DNA of 64,000 nucleotides from DASQDN01 sp963833675 (GTDB lineage Bacteria; Acidobacteriota; Terriglobia; Bryobacterales; Bryobacteraceae). Shown here piece by piece: positions 29,832 through 39,824 of the stretch. Made by a program: the position numbers and the translations under genes. Location: contig CAWHYW010000035.1 of the NCBI GenBank assembly GCA_963833675.1, forward strand, positions 62,001 through 126,000. Direction: 5' to 3'. The stretch's first letter is position 1. The number at the start of each line of letters is the position of its first letter. The notes under the pieces were generated by a model, which worked only from the letters and a program-made list of their open reading frames with translations, had not been told where the DNA came from and ran no database searches.

Positions 29832-30932
29832 ATGGGTGTTCCCGCTTTTGCCCTGATGCTTCTCCAGGCGTTTGTCGGCAGCGATGATGCAGCCGCGGCG
29901 GCCATTCGCGCCAAAGCGGAAGACGGCTCGCTGGCTGTCTCCGATCGCTATGCGGCTTACGAACAAATGATTCGAAGTCATCCATCGGATGCGGCCCTGT
30001 ATGCCGGTTACTCATCTCTTCTAATCGCGAATCGCGATTATCCCGGCGCGCTCACGTGGATCACGAAAGGGCTTGCGGCTGCTCCTTCCGACACGGGCCT
30101 ACGTCTTCGCAAAGGGATCGCGCTACATGCCATGAACCGGCCCGAGGCATCGCTGAAAATTCTGGAGACGCTTCCTGCGTCCGGCGAGTCACGGTTTTAC
30201 CTCGGGCTGGCCTACCGCGCCCTGGGGGATCACGCTTCGGCGCAGAAGTACTTAATGGAGGCTCAAGACCTGGGCTTTCGCAACTCGTATGCCCTATATG
30301 CGCTGATCGAAGAGGACCATGTGCTTCGGGACAAAGCCGCCGGTCTTCGTCACTTTGAACTATTCATAAGGCAGTTTCCGGATTCTCCGTGGCTGCATGT
30401 GTTGTACGCCGACGCTTACATGCAGAAGGACCGGAGCGCGCAAGCCCGAAAGGAGTATCAGGAAGCGCTTCGCTTGAAGCCGGACTTACCAGCTGTAAAC
30501 TTCCGGTTAGGATATCTGCTTTACCAGGACCAGGAGTATGTTTCCGCGGCCGAGTGCTTTCGTAAGGAGCTTGCTATAAACCCTTCTTATTCCGACGCAA
30601 ATCTGTTTCTTGGACAGTCACTCCGGACTTTAGGTCGAGCGGACGAAGCGATTGGGTATTTTCGTAAAGCTGTTGAGTTCGATGCCCGGTCTAATCTCGC
30701 ATACCGGGCTCTGGCAGGCAGCCTGACAGATAAGGGCGATTTGAGCGAAGCGGCAGAGGTGCTCAGAAGGGCGGAGCAACAGTTTCCTGCGGATCCGGGC
30801 TTTCCGGCACAACTCGCCAAAATCCTGAGCAGACTCAATCGTGAGGAAGAGGCGCTGAAGGAGCAAGAAAAGTTCCGCGTACTAAAGCAATCGGAACGAA
30901 GCCGCGAAAAGGCGGCCCCGAGGGCCCAATGA
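29832..30932 (+). CDS. TPR protein, exported, 366 aa
   Basis: A tetratricopeptide-repeat protein of 366 residues with a possible N-terminal signal or anchor (MGVPAFALMLLQAFVG). At least seven repeats are visible, for example ESRFYLGLAYRALGDHASAQ, PAVNFRLGYLLYQDQEYVSA and SDANLFLGQSLRTLGRADEA. The end is Lys/Arg/Glu-rich. TPR arrays bind other proteins; no enzymatic domain is seen. The stop overlaps the next TPR gene start (ATGA at 30929-30932), so both are coupled. It starts 69 bp after the TonB receptor, which suggests a shared unit. Confidence 0.88.
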   Translation: MGVPAFALMLLQAFVGSDDAAAAAIRAKAEDGSLAVSDRYAAYEQMIRSHPSDAALYAGYSSLLIANRDYPGALTWITKGLAAAPSDTGLRLRKGIALHAMNRPEASLKILETLPASGESRFYLGLAYRALGDHASAQKYLMEAQDLGFRNSYALYALIEEDHVLRDKAAGLRHFELFIRQFPDSPWLHVLYADAYMQKDRSAQARKEYQEALRLKPDLPAVNFRLGYLLYQDQEYVSAAECFRKELAINPSYSDANLFLGQSLRTLGRADEAIGYFRKAVEFDARSNLAYRALAGSLTDKGDLSEAAEVLRRAEQQFPADPGFPAQLAKILSRLNREEEALKEQEKFRVLKQSERSREKAAPRAQ

Positions 30933-31843
30933 TTAGCGTGCTATTTCTGCTATTCATGCCGGCCGCCAACGATGTGGATGCAACTGAGAGGCTTATCCAC
31001 TGTATAGAAATCGGCGACAAAAACTGCCTTGCAAGCGAGTTGAAATCGGCCCCGAGTCACGGCTCTGCGGGATATCTCTCAGCGGCGGGCGAGGCGTATC
31101 TGCTGCTGGGGCGCACCGCGAAAGCTATCGCTGCTATTGAAAGCGCGCTGAAAGAAAAGCCCGGCGACTACGAGTTATTGATGCAGCAGGGCCGCACTTA
31201 CCAGCGCGCCGGCGACCAGGTACACGCGATTCAGTCATTTCTGCTGGCGGCGAAGACGAAGCCGTCATCGACGCTGTTCTACCAGCTGGGCATGAGCTTC
31301 TTTCTGGCGCATGAATACGAGCGCGCCGGCAAGCATTTCACTCATGCAGTTCAACTGGATGATCGCAATCACAAGGCGGAATTCATGCTGGGCGTCCTCG
31401 ATGTTCTCAAGGACCACAACGCGGAAGGCGCCAAAATTCATTTCGAGCGCGCTCTGGCAATAGAGCCCGACAATCCCCACTATTTGCTCCACTACGGCAT
31501 TGTACTGTCGGAACTGGATGATCCGCGCTCTCTTCCGGTGGTCGAGAAAGCGGTAAAAGCCGATCCTACGAACGCGCTCGGACACTACAATCTCGGACGC
31601 CGTTACCGCCGGGTCGGCGACTTACAAAAAGCGCGCGCCGAGCTCGAGATGGCCGTTCGCATCCGTCCCCAGCTGGCGCGTGCGCAATACCAGCTCGCAG
31701 CAGTTTATCGTGAGCTGGGCGAAATCGACAAAGCCAACCAGGCGGGAGAACAGTTCATCAAGTTCAAGGATCAGGACCGCGACGACGACCCCGTCGATGT
31801 GTCCGGGCCATTGGGCTCCACGGCGAACCGGCACGATGAGTGA
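30929..31843 (+). CDS. TPR protein, exported, 304 aa
   Basis: A second tetratricopeptide-repeat protein. A short hydrophobic N-terminus (MISVLFLLFMPAANDVDATE) looks like a signal peptide. Repeats include GYLSAAGEAYLLLGRTAKAI, YELLMQQGRTYQRAGDQVHA, TLFYQLGMSFFLAHEYERAG, and AQYQLAAVYRELGEIDKANQ near the end. The last about 40 residues are acidic and unstructured. Its ATG overlaps the stop of the first TPR gene, and its own stop overlaps the CRTAC1 start by 8 bases, so three genes form one tightly coupled unit. Function is probably binding or assembly with the CRTAC1 protein; this is inference from coupling. Confidence 0.88.
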   Translation: MISVLFLLFMPAANDVDATERLIHCIEIGDKNCLASELKSAPSHGSAGYLSAAGEAYLLLGRTAKAIAAIESALKEKPGDYELLMQQGRTYQRAGDQVHAIQSFLLAAKTKPSSTLFYQLGMSFFLAHEYERAGKHFTHAVQLDDRNHKAEFMLGVLDVLKDHNAEGAKIHFERALAIEPDNPHYLLHYGIVLSELDDPRSLPVVEKAVKADPTNALGHYNLGRRYRRVGDLQKARAELEMAVRIRPQLARAQYQLAAVYRELGEIDKANQAGEQFIKFKDQDRDDDPVDVSGPLGSTANRHDE

Positions 31844-33592
31844 GCGTATTCTGACGCGTCGCCGGGTCCTTTCCGCTCTCCTCGCCGCTCCGGCTATCTA
31901 CGGGCAGGGCGTCGCGTCGCGGCGCGTGCGCAGCCACTCCTCGCAGCAAACCCTCCGGCCTCCCGTTCGGGTCGAAGCTCACCGACATCTCGGCGTCAGC
32001 GGGACTCACGGTACCCGCGATCTGCGGAGGGATTGCTCGGAAGGACTACCTCATCGAAGTAATGGGCTGCGGGGTCGCATTCTTCGATTACGATAACGAC
32101 GGGTGGATGGATCTTTTCGTGCTCAGCGGCGCGCGTCTCGATGGGAGTGAGCCGGAGGCGACGAACCGGCTTTATCACAACAATCGGAACGGCACCTTCA
32201 CAGATGTAACGGCCAAAGCAGGCCTGGTGCGGCATGGCTGGGCCACGGGCGTCACCGTCGGGGATTACAACAACGACGGATACGAGGATTTGTTCATTAC
32301 ATACTGGGGACAAAATGTTCTATACCGAAACAACGGTAATGGAACATTTAGTGATGTGACCAAGGAGGCTGGACTTGTCACGCCGGGCCGGGACTGGGGT
32401 TCCGGATGTACGTGGGTGGATTACGATCGCGATGGACGCCTGGACCTTTTTGTCGCCAACTATGTCGGTTACGACTTGGCCAAGATACCGAAAGCCGGCG
32501 CGAGCGAGAACTGCAATTGGAAAGGCATCGCGGTGAATTGTGGACCGCGAGGACTACCGACCACGCGGCCCCGCCTTTATCACAACAATGGGGACGGAAC
32601 ATTCACAGATGTCAGTGAGCGCTCCGGCGTGGCCGGCGCGACCGGCAGCTATGGGTTGACTGCGGTGACGGCCGATCTGGATGATGACGGCTGGCCCGAC
32701 ATTTATATGGCGGGAGATTCTACGCCAAGTTTCTTCTTCCACAACCGCAAGAACGGAACTTTTCGCGAGGAGGCTATTCTACGGGGCGTTGCTCTAAGTG
32801 AGGATGGAATGGAACAGGCGGGAATGGGCGTCGCCCTTGGCGACTATAACCTCGACGGAAACATCGACATATTGAAGACGAACTTTTCCGACGATACGTC
32901 AACCCTGTACGTGAACGATGGAAAGGGCAACTTCTTCGATGCAACCATTCGGGCCGGTCTTGGTGTTGAGACGCGATACGTGTCTTGGGGAGCCGGGATG
33001 GTAGATCTGGACAACAATGGGCTACCCGATTTGTTTATAGTCACCGGAAGCATCTATCCCGAAGTGGAACAGGCTTTCCCTCAGTATCCATATCGAACAC
33101 CGCGCCTGGTATTCCGGAACCTTGGTGGCGGAAGGTTCGAGGAACTGATCGATGACGCCGGGCCGGGCGTGAGCGCTGCGCACTCGAGCAGAGGGTGCGC
33201 CTTCGGCGATTTCGACAACGATGGAGATGTCGACGTTTTAATTTGGAACATGAATGAGCCCCCCTCGTTGCTCCGCAATGATGTTTCGAGCGGAGGGCAT
33301 TGGCTGAAGGTCCAGTCTTGAGGGAGTTCAGACCAACCGGAGTGCGATTGGATCCCGGGTAACACTGCGCTATGGGGATCGATTGCAGGCCCAGGAAGTG
33401 ACGGCTCAAGCCAGCTTCGTTTCGGCCAATGACAAGAGGTTGCATTTCGGCTTGGGGGATTCAACCTCAGCCGAGATCACGGTCCGATGGACAAACGGTG
33501 GCCTCGAGCGTATTGCCAAAGTTCCGGTGGATTGCCTCGTGACAATTCGAGAGGGCCACGGTATCGTTCGTACTGACCGAATGAAGCGCTAA
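31836..33592 (+). CDS. CRTAC1 family protein (FG-GAP/VCBS repeats + ASPIC/UnbV), frameshifted
   Basis: A secreted multi-repeat protein. ATG 31836 gives an Arg-rich leader (MSERILTRRRVLSALLAAPA), Tat-like. One indel near 31930 leads to SGLPFGSKLTDISASAGLTV. The FG-GAP/VCBS blades are clear: GVAFFDYDNDGWMDLFVLSG, GVTVGDYNNDGYEDLFITYW, CTWVDYDRDGRLDLFVANYV, ALGDYNLDGNIDILKTNFSD and AFGDFDNDGDVDVLIWNMNE, each with a calcium-type Asp loop. A second indel near 33315 leads to the C-terminal ASPIC/UnbV domain (NRSAIGSRVTLRYGDRLQAQ; RLHFGLGDSTSAEITVRWTN), complete to the stop at 33592. Joined length is about 585 residues. Such proteins are common beside TPR genes in Acidobacteria; their role is unknown. 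Confidence 0.9.
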
Positions 33593-33673
33593 CGGGCCGT
33601 ACCCGAGTAATACTTCATGCCAAAGTAACAAAGCTGCGCGGAAGAGAGTTATTCGATAAGCTAGCTCTTTCCA

Positions 33674-35005
33674 ATGATGAAACGGACGTACTTTCTCTAT
33701 CTGCTTCTCGTTTTCGGAGTTGCCGCAGCAGACAAGCTTCCCGCCTCCAAGTTGCTTGAGATGGCGCAGGACGCGGACACCCCGGGTTTTCGACAGGCTC
33801 TGCTCGATACTGCCGGCGCCGGAGGCCGTACAAAAGGGAACGGCATTTATTGGCGAGGGTCCTGATTTCCTTTTCGCCGTCGACGCCGCTTCGACACCGC
33901 AAATCATCATTGACGACAAGCCCGGTCCGGCGATGTCGCAGCTAAAAGGCAGCAACACCTGGATCGCGCGCACAAAACTGCGCACCGGTTGGCCGCACGT
34001 CTTTCATTACATCATCGACGGCAAACGCTTCGGCGGGAATCTCAACGTTCCAGCCTATGGACCGGACTCCTATCAGCAGCCTGGTGTGCCGGAAGGGAAA
34101 CTTTCAGAGAAGATCGTTCACGTCAGCAAAATCTACGACGGGATGGAGTCCGACTACTGGACCTACGCGCCCGCGCAATACGATCCTTCAAAACCCGCTG
34201 CCGTAATGGTCTGGCAGGACGGGCAGGGACACACGAATCGGAGCGGCGGCTTCGCGGCTGATGAACGTGATCGACAATCTCACATTTCAGAAGAAACTGC
34301 CGGTCATCGTTCATATCTTTATTCAGCCTGGAGACATCTCAAAGGCGGTCGGTACTCCTACGTACGAATTCGTAGCGAACTTTTCGAAGGGGAACGAAAC
34401 GTACTTTGAAGGATTCAATGCGAAGCACCGAGTACGACACCGTATCCGACCGCTACGCCCGTTTTCTTCGCGACGAGATCATTCCCGAGGTTGCAAAGAA
34501 GTACAACCTGCGGAAGGACTCATATAGCCATGCGATCTCAGGCAGTTCATCCGGCGGCATCGCGGCTTTCAACGCAGCGTGGCAAATGCCCGATCTATTC
34601 AGCCGCGTCCTGTCGCATGTAGGAACTTACACCAGTATTCAGTGGACCCCCGGCAAAATCGAAGGTGGAGAGATCCTGCCGTTCCGTGTAAGAAAAGACC
34701 CGAAGCGTAACATCCGCGTGTGGCTTCAGGACGGATCGGAGGACCTCGAAAATACGCATGGAAGCTGGCCATTGCAAAACATTCAGATGGCAAACTCGCT
34801 AAAGATGCGCGGCTACGATTTTCATCTGACATTCGGGCCGGGTCCACACTCCGGTGTGCATGCCGGAGCGCAAATGCCCGAGTCGCTCCTCTGGCTGTGG
34901 CGCGACTACGATCCGGCAAAAACCGAGCAGGTCTATGAGCAGGATCCTGCGGAACTCGAAAAGCCGTATTTTCGCGTGCGGATCTATAATCGCGTTGCCG
35001 AGTAG
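33674..35005 (+). CDS. Exported esterase of the enterochelin-esterase/esterase D type, frameshifted
   Basis: An exported alpha/beta-hydrolase. The N-terminus is a signal peptide (MMKRTYFLYLLLVFGVAAAD). Frames change near 33830, 34235-34265 and 34415, but the order is continuous: an immunoglobulin-like/CBM48-type N-domain (PDFLFAVDAASTPQIIIDDK; GWPHVFHYIIDGKRFGGNLN), then YWTYAPAQYDPSKPAAVMVW, LPVIVHIFIQPGDISKA and TEYDTVSDRYARFLRDEIIP. The elbow HAISGSSSGGIAAFN carries the catalytic Ser, and GPGPHSGVHAGAQMPESLLW the catalytic His. Joined length is about 444 residues. It resembles Fes/acetyl-xylan-esterase-type proteins; substrate unknown. It follows the CRTAC1 gene by 81 bp. Confidence 0.85.
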
Positions 35006-35006
35006 G

Positions 35007-35631
35007 TCAGCGTTCCGGCATAAGCCGTTCGAGGATGCGTACGACGTGTGGAACGGACCCACTTGAGAACCGAAAGCAACGCTGCCAATGATAGAAATAG
35101 CGGCTAATCCAATCATAAAGTATTCAACTTCCGGTCTGCGGGAAATTCGCAGTATGTGTCGTCCGTATTTCACAGCCAGCAGTGCGAGAGCGACAAACCG
35201 AACGAGCCTGCCAATAGCAACGGGGGCTAGGCGTCTTCCACCTTGACATTTGTAGATCCTGACGCCGCTATCAGAAACACCGTAAAAGGGAAGGGAGGTG
35301 GAACAAGGCAGCCATCCCTAGAGCCCACCATGCGTGCTTCTCGATCCGTTTCTGCACGGCCTTCACGCGCCGATTGCTCAGCTTTTCCATGCCGGCCTCC
35401 CCGAGTTTCCGGCTGACCGCATCGGTAATCGTGCATCCGATCACCGATCCCAAGGTCGCCATGAGAGCGTAGTACCAGAACAATGCGGGCTTGCGCGCTG
35501 TCACACGATGGCAGCAAATCGTTTCCCAATGGCAGGAACAGGAAGGAGGAATCAAGAATACCGAATCCGACAAAACCAAATCCGCCCATATTCAGAAAAT
35601 AATGGAAAACCTGTCTGATTAGGCCGTGCAT
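35007..35631 (-). CDS. VTT/DedA-like small membrane protein, frameshifted
   Basis: A membrane protein of about 205 residues of the VTT (SNARE-associated, DedA-like) type. It starts MHGLIRQVFHYFLNMGGFGF, with a re-entrant-like segment GILDSSFLFLPLGNDLL. The frame changes near 35500 (ALFWYYALMATLGSVIGCTITD; AGMEKLSNRRVKAVQKRIEK) and near 35290 (PPFPFTVFLIAASG), then near 35200 and 35060. It ends HVVRILERLMPER before TGA at 35007-35009. Family members are thought to be lipid scramblases or transporters. At least three indels are needed, so helix count is uncertain. The ATG lies within the last 13 bases of the matrixin gene. Confidence 0.75.
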
Positions 35632-36337
35632 AACGTCCGCGAGTCTCCTCGTATTAGACGGTTTTCAGGGCGGTGTTTCGCTTTACCGAGTCCGGCGGAC
35701 GAGGCGAGGTTTGAAACGCTTCGCCGTGGTTTTCCGCTGCTACCCGTGCCATTCAAGTTGTAAATTGCAAGCAGACGCGCTTCGTCATCGGCGGAAAGCC
35801 CGGAGAAATTCTGAATGTCGTCCCGCGCCTGCAACTTGCGGCGATAACGGCTGAAATACTCCACGATGTTCCACCGTATTCGAAGCTATACATGATGTCC
35901 GCGAAGGAACGGGTATGGGGCAAGCCCAGCGCATGGCCGGTTTCATGAAGGCATGTCAGGTACACGACGGTGTGTCGGAATAATTTGTCTTCTGTTCCGG
36001 CCCCTTCCACTTTGTCGCCGAGAGCATGAAGACTCGGACGGATCTCGACTTCGGCTCCGGGCTTGCCATCGACAGTGATACCGCGGGCTTCCCCATAAAG
36101 TCCGCGATTCCCACCGGAAGCCCAATACAGGCGGATCCGAGCTTTGCTCAAAGGCGATCGCACGAAACCGAGACTGCCGTTCGATGCCTTGCCCCAGGCT
36201 CCGAGCGCCCATTCAGCCAACTGCTCATCGCTAGACTCACATTCGGCTTCCGGTTTCGTGCACGGCTCGATCCAGTAGGTAAACGTTTCTGCTGCACTGG
36301 ACGCAGCCAGCGCCATCAGAAGAACAAGTGTCTTCAC
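35619..36337 (-). CDS. Matrixin-type (M10/M12-like) zinc metalloprotease, one frameshift
   Basis: A secreted metzincin-type protease. A signal peptide (MKTLVLLMALAASSAA) precedes about 220 residues. The zinc motif HETGHALGLPH (131-141) is complete, with the metzincin third His, and the Met-turn is DIMYS (147-151). Upstream is a matrixin-like core (EWALGAWGKASNGSLGFVRS, with a long central strand VEIRPSLHAL). One indel near 35865 shifts the frame to VEYFSRYRRKLQARDDIQNF, ending TLCTA. Joined length is about 239 residues. The start is GTG 36337, overlapping the cysE stop (GTGA). Placed between cysE and a VTT membrane protein; substrate unknown. Confidence 0.85.
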
Positions 36338-36990
36338 CGGCCCTGCCTGGAGGAGAGTCTCTCCTCTGCTATTTCCCGAAGCATGCGTTCCAGATCCTCA
36401 ACTCGGCTCTTCAGATCATCGAGCGCCTGACCCTCGGGATCAGGCAACTTCCCGTGCTCCAACTGTTCACTGTCTCCAAACTCGTTCGAACCACACGGCC
36501 CGGTATTCCTACCACAGTAGAATGATCGGGTACTGGCTTCACAACTACAGAGCCCGCGCCGATTTTTACATCGTCTCCAATCGAAATATTGCCTAGGACC
36601 TTTGCTCCGGTACCAATCACCACTCGATTTCCAATCGTCGGATGGCGTTTCCCGCATTCTTTGCCTGTGCCGCCGAGCGTCACGTTCTGATAAATCAAGA
36701 CATCATCGCCGATTTCGGTTGTTTCACCGATCACCACGCCCATACCATGATCAATGAAAAATCGACGGCCGATCGTCGCTCCTGGGTGGATTTCGATTCC
36801 GGTGAAGAATCGGCTGATTGGGAGATCACACGAGGCAACAGCGGAATACCAGCCGATACAACCAATGGGCGAACCGGTGGGCCAGAACCGCGTGAAAACC
36901 CGGATAACACAGCATGATCTCCAGCACACTCCTGGCCGCTGGATCTTCATGAAAAATCGTGTCGATCTGTTCCCGGATCGTCTGGAACAT
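36334..36990 (-). CDS. cysE: Serine O-acetyltransferase, frameshifted
   Basis: Transfers acetyl from acetyl-CoA to L-serine, giving O-acetylserine for cysteine synthesis. The start at 36990 reads MFQTIREQIDTIFHEDPAAR, then LEIMLCYPGFHAVLAHRFAH, the N-terminal helical domain. The frame changes near 36850. The left-handed beta-helix then shows hexapeptide repeats: FFTGIEIHPGATIGRRFFID, HGMGVVIGETTEIGDDVLIY, GTGAKVLGNISIGDDVKIGA and GSVVVKPVPDHSTVVGIPGR. Another indel near 36505 gives the acidic and charged tail ending SSRQGR, about 50 residues longer than the shortest members. Joined length is about 218 residues. The tail end overlaps the GTG start of the matrixin gene. Confidence 0.9.
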
Positions 36991-37201
36991 CGTCGTACCA
37001 TTATGACGCAGCAACGGAAGCCTGAGGCGAAGGCAAGCCACGGATTTAAAGGTGGTAAAAAGATTAATAATTCCGCTGTTTTGATTTAGAAACCGTGGCC
37101 GCATGATATATTAAGTATGAGTAAGCCGTCAGGTTCCTCCCGCTTTTTCTCCAATTCTCTTCAATCGAGTAAACGGGCTTACATAAAAGGGAGTTTTTAG
37201 C

Positions 37202-38647
37202 TTGGGTTTGAGGTATGCCTTCGCCGGTAGCGTCGCGGGTTTGGCGCTTTCCACTGTCTTATTCGCGTCTCCGCAATTGCGGTTGTCGCAAACCACTGTT
37301 GGTCCACTTGCTGTTGCTCAAGGGCAGAACGGCTCCGGACAGATCGTTTATGCAAGTAATGTCGGCGATGGCACACTGAACCTTCGGCTGACAACCAATG
37401 TTTCCTGGCTTGCCGCGACTTCCGGATCCGCAGTGGAGTGCTCGCTGCGAGGAATTTGCACAGCTTTGAATATTGAGCTTCGGACGAATTCTCTCGCCGG
37501 CGGGATGTACACCGGGACAATTGTCGTTTCCGATCCGAACTCGATCGACGCGCCTCAAACCATCGTTGTTACCGTTCAAATCGGAACGGGAGTGCCGGCG
37601 AAAATCGAGTCGGCGCTGCCACCCGGCCTTTCATCGCAAGCTCGATTTACCACCAGCAGCCCAGTTGACGTTGCGGTAAGTTTGCCATCCGGTCAGAACT
37701 GGTTGGCCGTCGGAGCGGAAGGCGCCGGCAGCTTCGCGTTCGGCTCAACTTATCGGATCAATCTCAACGCCGGAGGCTTGGCAGAAGGAGATTACAGCGG
37801 ACAGTTCGTCACCTCCAAATCGCCGGTCGCGGCAGAGAACCGTACAGTGCCGGTTGCCTTGAAAGTGACTTCGTTTTCGAAGCTGGAAGCCGCCGCGGCC
37901 GGGGCTCCTGTCGTCTTGTTTGGTGGTGTCGTAAACAACGCGACTTTCGAAGGAGATGTCCTGGCGCCTGGCGGAATCGTTGCGGTGTTCGGTGACGGCT
38001 TCCTTTCCGGTGAACCGCAACAAGCCAAGGCTCTACCGCTACCGACAGAGCTTGGCGGCGTCCGAGTACTTGTCAACGACAAGCCGGTCCCTGTCTATTT
38101 CGCGTCTGCGAATCAGATCAATTTTCAGATGCCATACGACACGCCGGCGGGAATCGCGACCGTCCGAGTTGAGAAGAACAGCCAACGTGGCAATGCGGTT
38201 TCCGTGGCCATCGGGCGCTCCGTCCCTCGATTACTTCGTCTCAATATCGGAGACTACGGCATTGTGGTAAACGGAGATGGGTCGTTTCCGATACCTCCGA
38301 CGACGGGCGTGAACAGTCATCCCGCAAAAATCGGCGACACGCTCGTGATTTACGCGCTTGGATTAGGTCAGACAAATCCCGCCGTTGAGAGTGGAGTCGG
38401 CTCGCCGAGTAGTCCTCTGGGTCGCGCCCGAGGAGACTATCGAGTATCCTTCGGCTCATCCAGTCCCTTCGGAGGCTCGTCTGCTGAAGTGACGCCCTTG
38501 TACATCGGATTGACACCGAACTTCGTGGGGTTGTACCAAATAAATGTAACGATCCCTCAGGGCGCGCCGAAAGGATCGGCAGTCCCGATCGCTCTTGTCA
38601 GCGATCTGGAAGGGTCAAGCAACCGGGTAAATGTCGCTATTGAGTAA
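37202..38647 (+). CDS. BACON-TIGR03437 secreted protein, 481 aa
   Basis: A secreted all-beta protein. The start is TTG at 37202 after an AAAGGGAG run; the N-terminal signal (YAFAGSVAGLALSTVLFAS) supports this. Two BACON/Ig-like modules follow (for example GDGTLNLRLTTNVSWLAATS and the second with SLPSGQNWLAVGAEGAGSFA). The C-terminal about 250 residues are the TIGR03437 'Solibacter' domain: VLAPGGIVAVFGDGFLSGEP, VYFASANQINFQMPYDTPAG, then PAKIGDTLVIYALGLGQTNP and a last VGLYQINVTIPQGAPKGSA. This domain is strongly tied to Bryobacterales. Function unknown, possibly surface adhesion or scaffolding. The stop overlaps the ATG of the AlaX-like gene by 17 bases. Confidence 0.9.
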   Translation: MGLRYAFAGSVAGLALSTVLFASPQLRLSQTTVGPLAVAQGQNGSGQIVYASNVGDGTLNLRLTTNVSWLAATSGSAVECSLRGICTALNIELRTNSLAGGMYTGTIVVSDPNSIDAPQTIVVTVQIGTGVPAKIESALPPGLSSQARFTTSSPVDVAVSLPSGQNWLAVGAEGAGSFAFGSTYRINLNAGGLAEGDYSGQFVTSKSPVAAENRTVPVALKVTSFSKLEAAAAGAPVVLFGGVVNNATFEGDVLAPGGIVAVFGDGFLSGEPQQAKALPLPTELGGVRVLVNDKPVPVYFASANQINFQMPYDTPAGIATVRVEKNSQRGNAVSVAIGRSVPRLLRLNIGDYGIVVNGDGSFPIPPTTGVNSHPAKIGDTLVIYALGLGQTNPAVESGVGSPSSPLGRARGDYRVSFGSSSPFGGSSAEVTPLYIGLTPNFVGLYQINVTIPQGAPKGSAVPIALVSDLEGSSNRVNVAIE

Positions 38648-39824
38648 CGGCACGCAACGACTGTATTACACGGACTCGTATCAGACGTCCTTCCGCGCCA
38701 ATGTGACGGCATCCGGTGAGGGAGGACGCCGGTTGGTCCTCGACTGCACTGCATTTTATCCATCTTCCGGCGGGCAGCCGCACGATACCGGCACGATCAA
38801 TGGCGTTGCCCTCGAAGATGTGATCGACGACGGAGATCGAGTTGTTCACGTTCTCGCCTCGCCTGTTTCTGCTTCTGAAGTAGAAGGCGCGATCGATTGG
38901 CCCCGCAGATTCGATCACATGCAGCAGCATACCGGACAACATCTTCTGTCCGCTGTGTTTGCCGACCTGTTCAGCATCGACACGATGAGTTTCCATCTCG
39001 GGTCAGAGTCGTCGACAATCGACCTTGCGTGTAGTTCGCTAACGCCAGATCAACTTCGAGCGGCCGAATTACGCGCGAATGCAATCGTGCAGGAGAACCG
39101 ACCTGTCTCTGTTACCAATGAAGACGCCTCGGTCGTAACAGGACTGCGAAAAGCATCCGAAAGAAGAGGATCTCTACGCGTGGTGAGTATCGAGGCACTC
39201 GACCGGAGCGCTTGCGGTGGTACTCATGTGCGCGGTACTGGGGAGATCGGCGTTATTCTTCTTCGCTCAACCGAGAAGATCCGCGGCAATGTTCGTCTTG
39301 ATTTCCTGTGTGGTGCGCGGGCGGTTTGTCGTGCAAGAGCAGATTACGATTCACTTGAAAGCTCGGCTCGATTGTTCTCCGCGCCATTAGATGAACTACC
39401 GGCGTTAGTGGCTGCGCAAGCCGAACGGTTGCGTTCTGCAGAGAAGACTAGAAAGCGTCTCGAGCGAGAACTGGCGGAATATCGTGGTCGCGAACTCTAC
39501 GTCCGCGCGGCGCCAAACGCAGCCGGATTGCGAATCCATTCTCGTATTCTTCGCGGCACGGGCCTTCCTGAAGACATACGACCGGAAGCCATGGCATTCA
39601 TCGCCGGCGAGAAAAGCCTCTTTATTGCGGTGTCCGATTCTCCTGCAAGTGTTCTTCTGGCAAGCTCCGCCGATTCGGGCGTTCACTCAGGAAACAGCCT
39701 GAAGGCAATACTGGCGGAGTTCAGCGGGAAAGGCGGAGGCGCTGCAAACATGGCGCAGGGCAGTTTCGTAGGCGATCCCGAGAGATTACTGGAACGTCTC
39801 GACGCCCAATTAGCGCGCGAATAG
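38631..39824 (+). CDS. AlaX-L-like alanyl-tRNA editing protein with DHHA1 domain
   Basis: A 397-residue free-standing relative of the alanyl-tRNA synthetase editing region. It removes serine or glycine from mischarged tRNA(Ala), or is expected to. The N-terminal barrel (AFYPSSGGQPHDTGTINGVA) is followed by the metal motif HMQQHTGQHLLS (His100, His104) and CGGTHV (Cys195, His199), so the HxxxH...CxxxH site is complete. Residues about 260-397 are a coiled-coil and DHHA1-like domain (ERLRSAEKTRKRLERELAEY; final GKGGGAANMAQGSF, typical of DHHA1). The frame is intact. It starts inside the end of the BACON-TIGR03437 gene, an unexpected partner. The 3' end overlaps the convergent sugar transporter gene by 15 bp. 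Confidence 0.9.
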   Translation: MSLLSNGTQRLYYTDSYQTSFRANVTASGEGGRRLVLDCTAFYPSSGGQPHDTGTINGVALEDVIDDGDRVVHVLASPVSASEVEGAIDWPRRFDHMQQHTGQHLLSAVFADLFSIDTMSFHLGSESSTIDLACSSLTPDQLRAAELRANAIVQENRPVSVTNEDASVVTGLRKASERRGSLRVVSIEALDRSACGGTHVRGTGEIGVILLRSTEKIRGNVRLDFLCGARAVCRARADYDSLESSARLFSAPLDELPALVAAQAERLRSAEKTRKRLERELAEYRGRELYVRAAPNAAGLRIHSRILRGTGLPEDIRPEAMAFIAGEKSLFIAVSDSPASVLLASSADSGVHSGNSLKAILAEFSGKGGGAANMAQGSFVGDPERLLERLDAQLARE

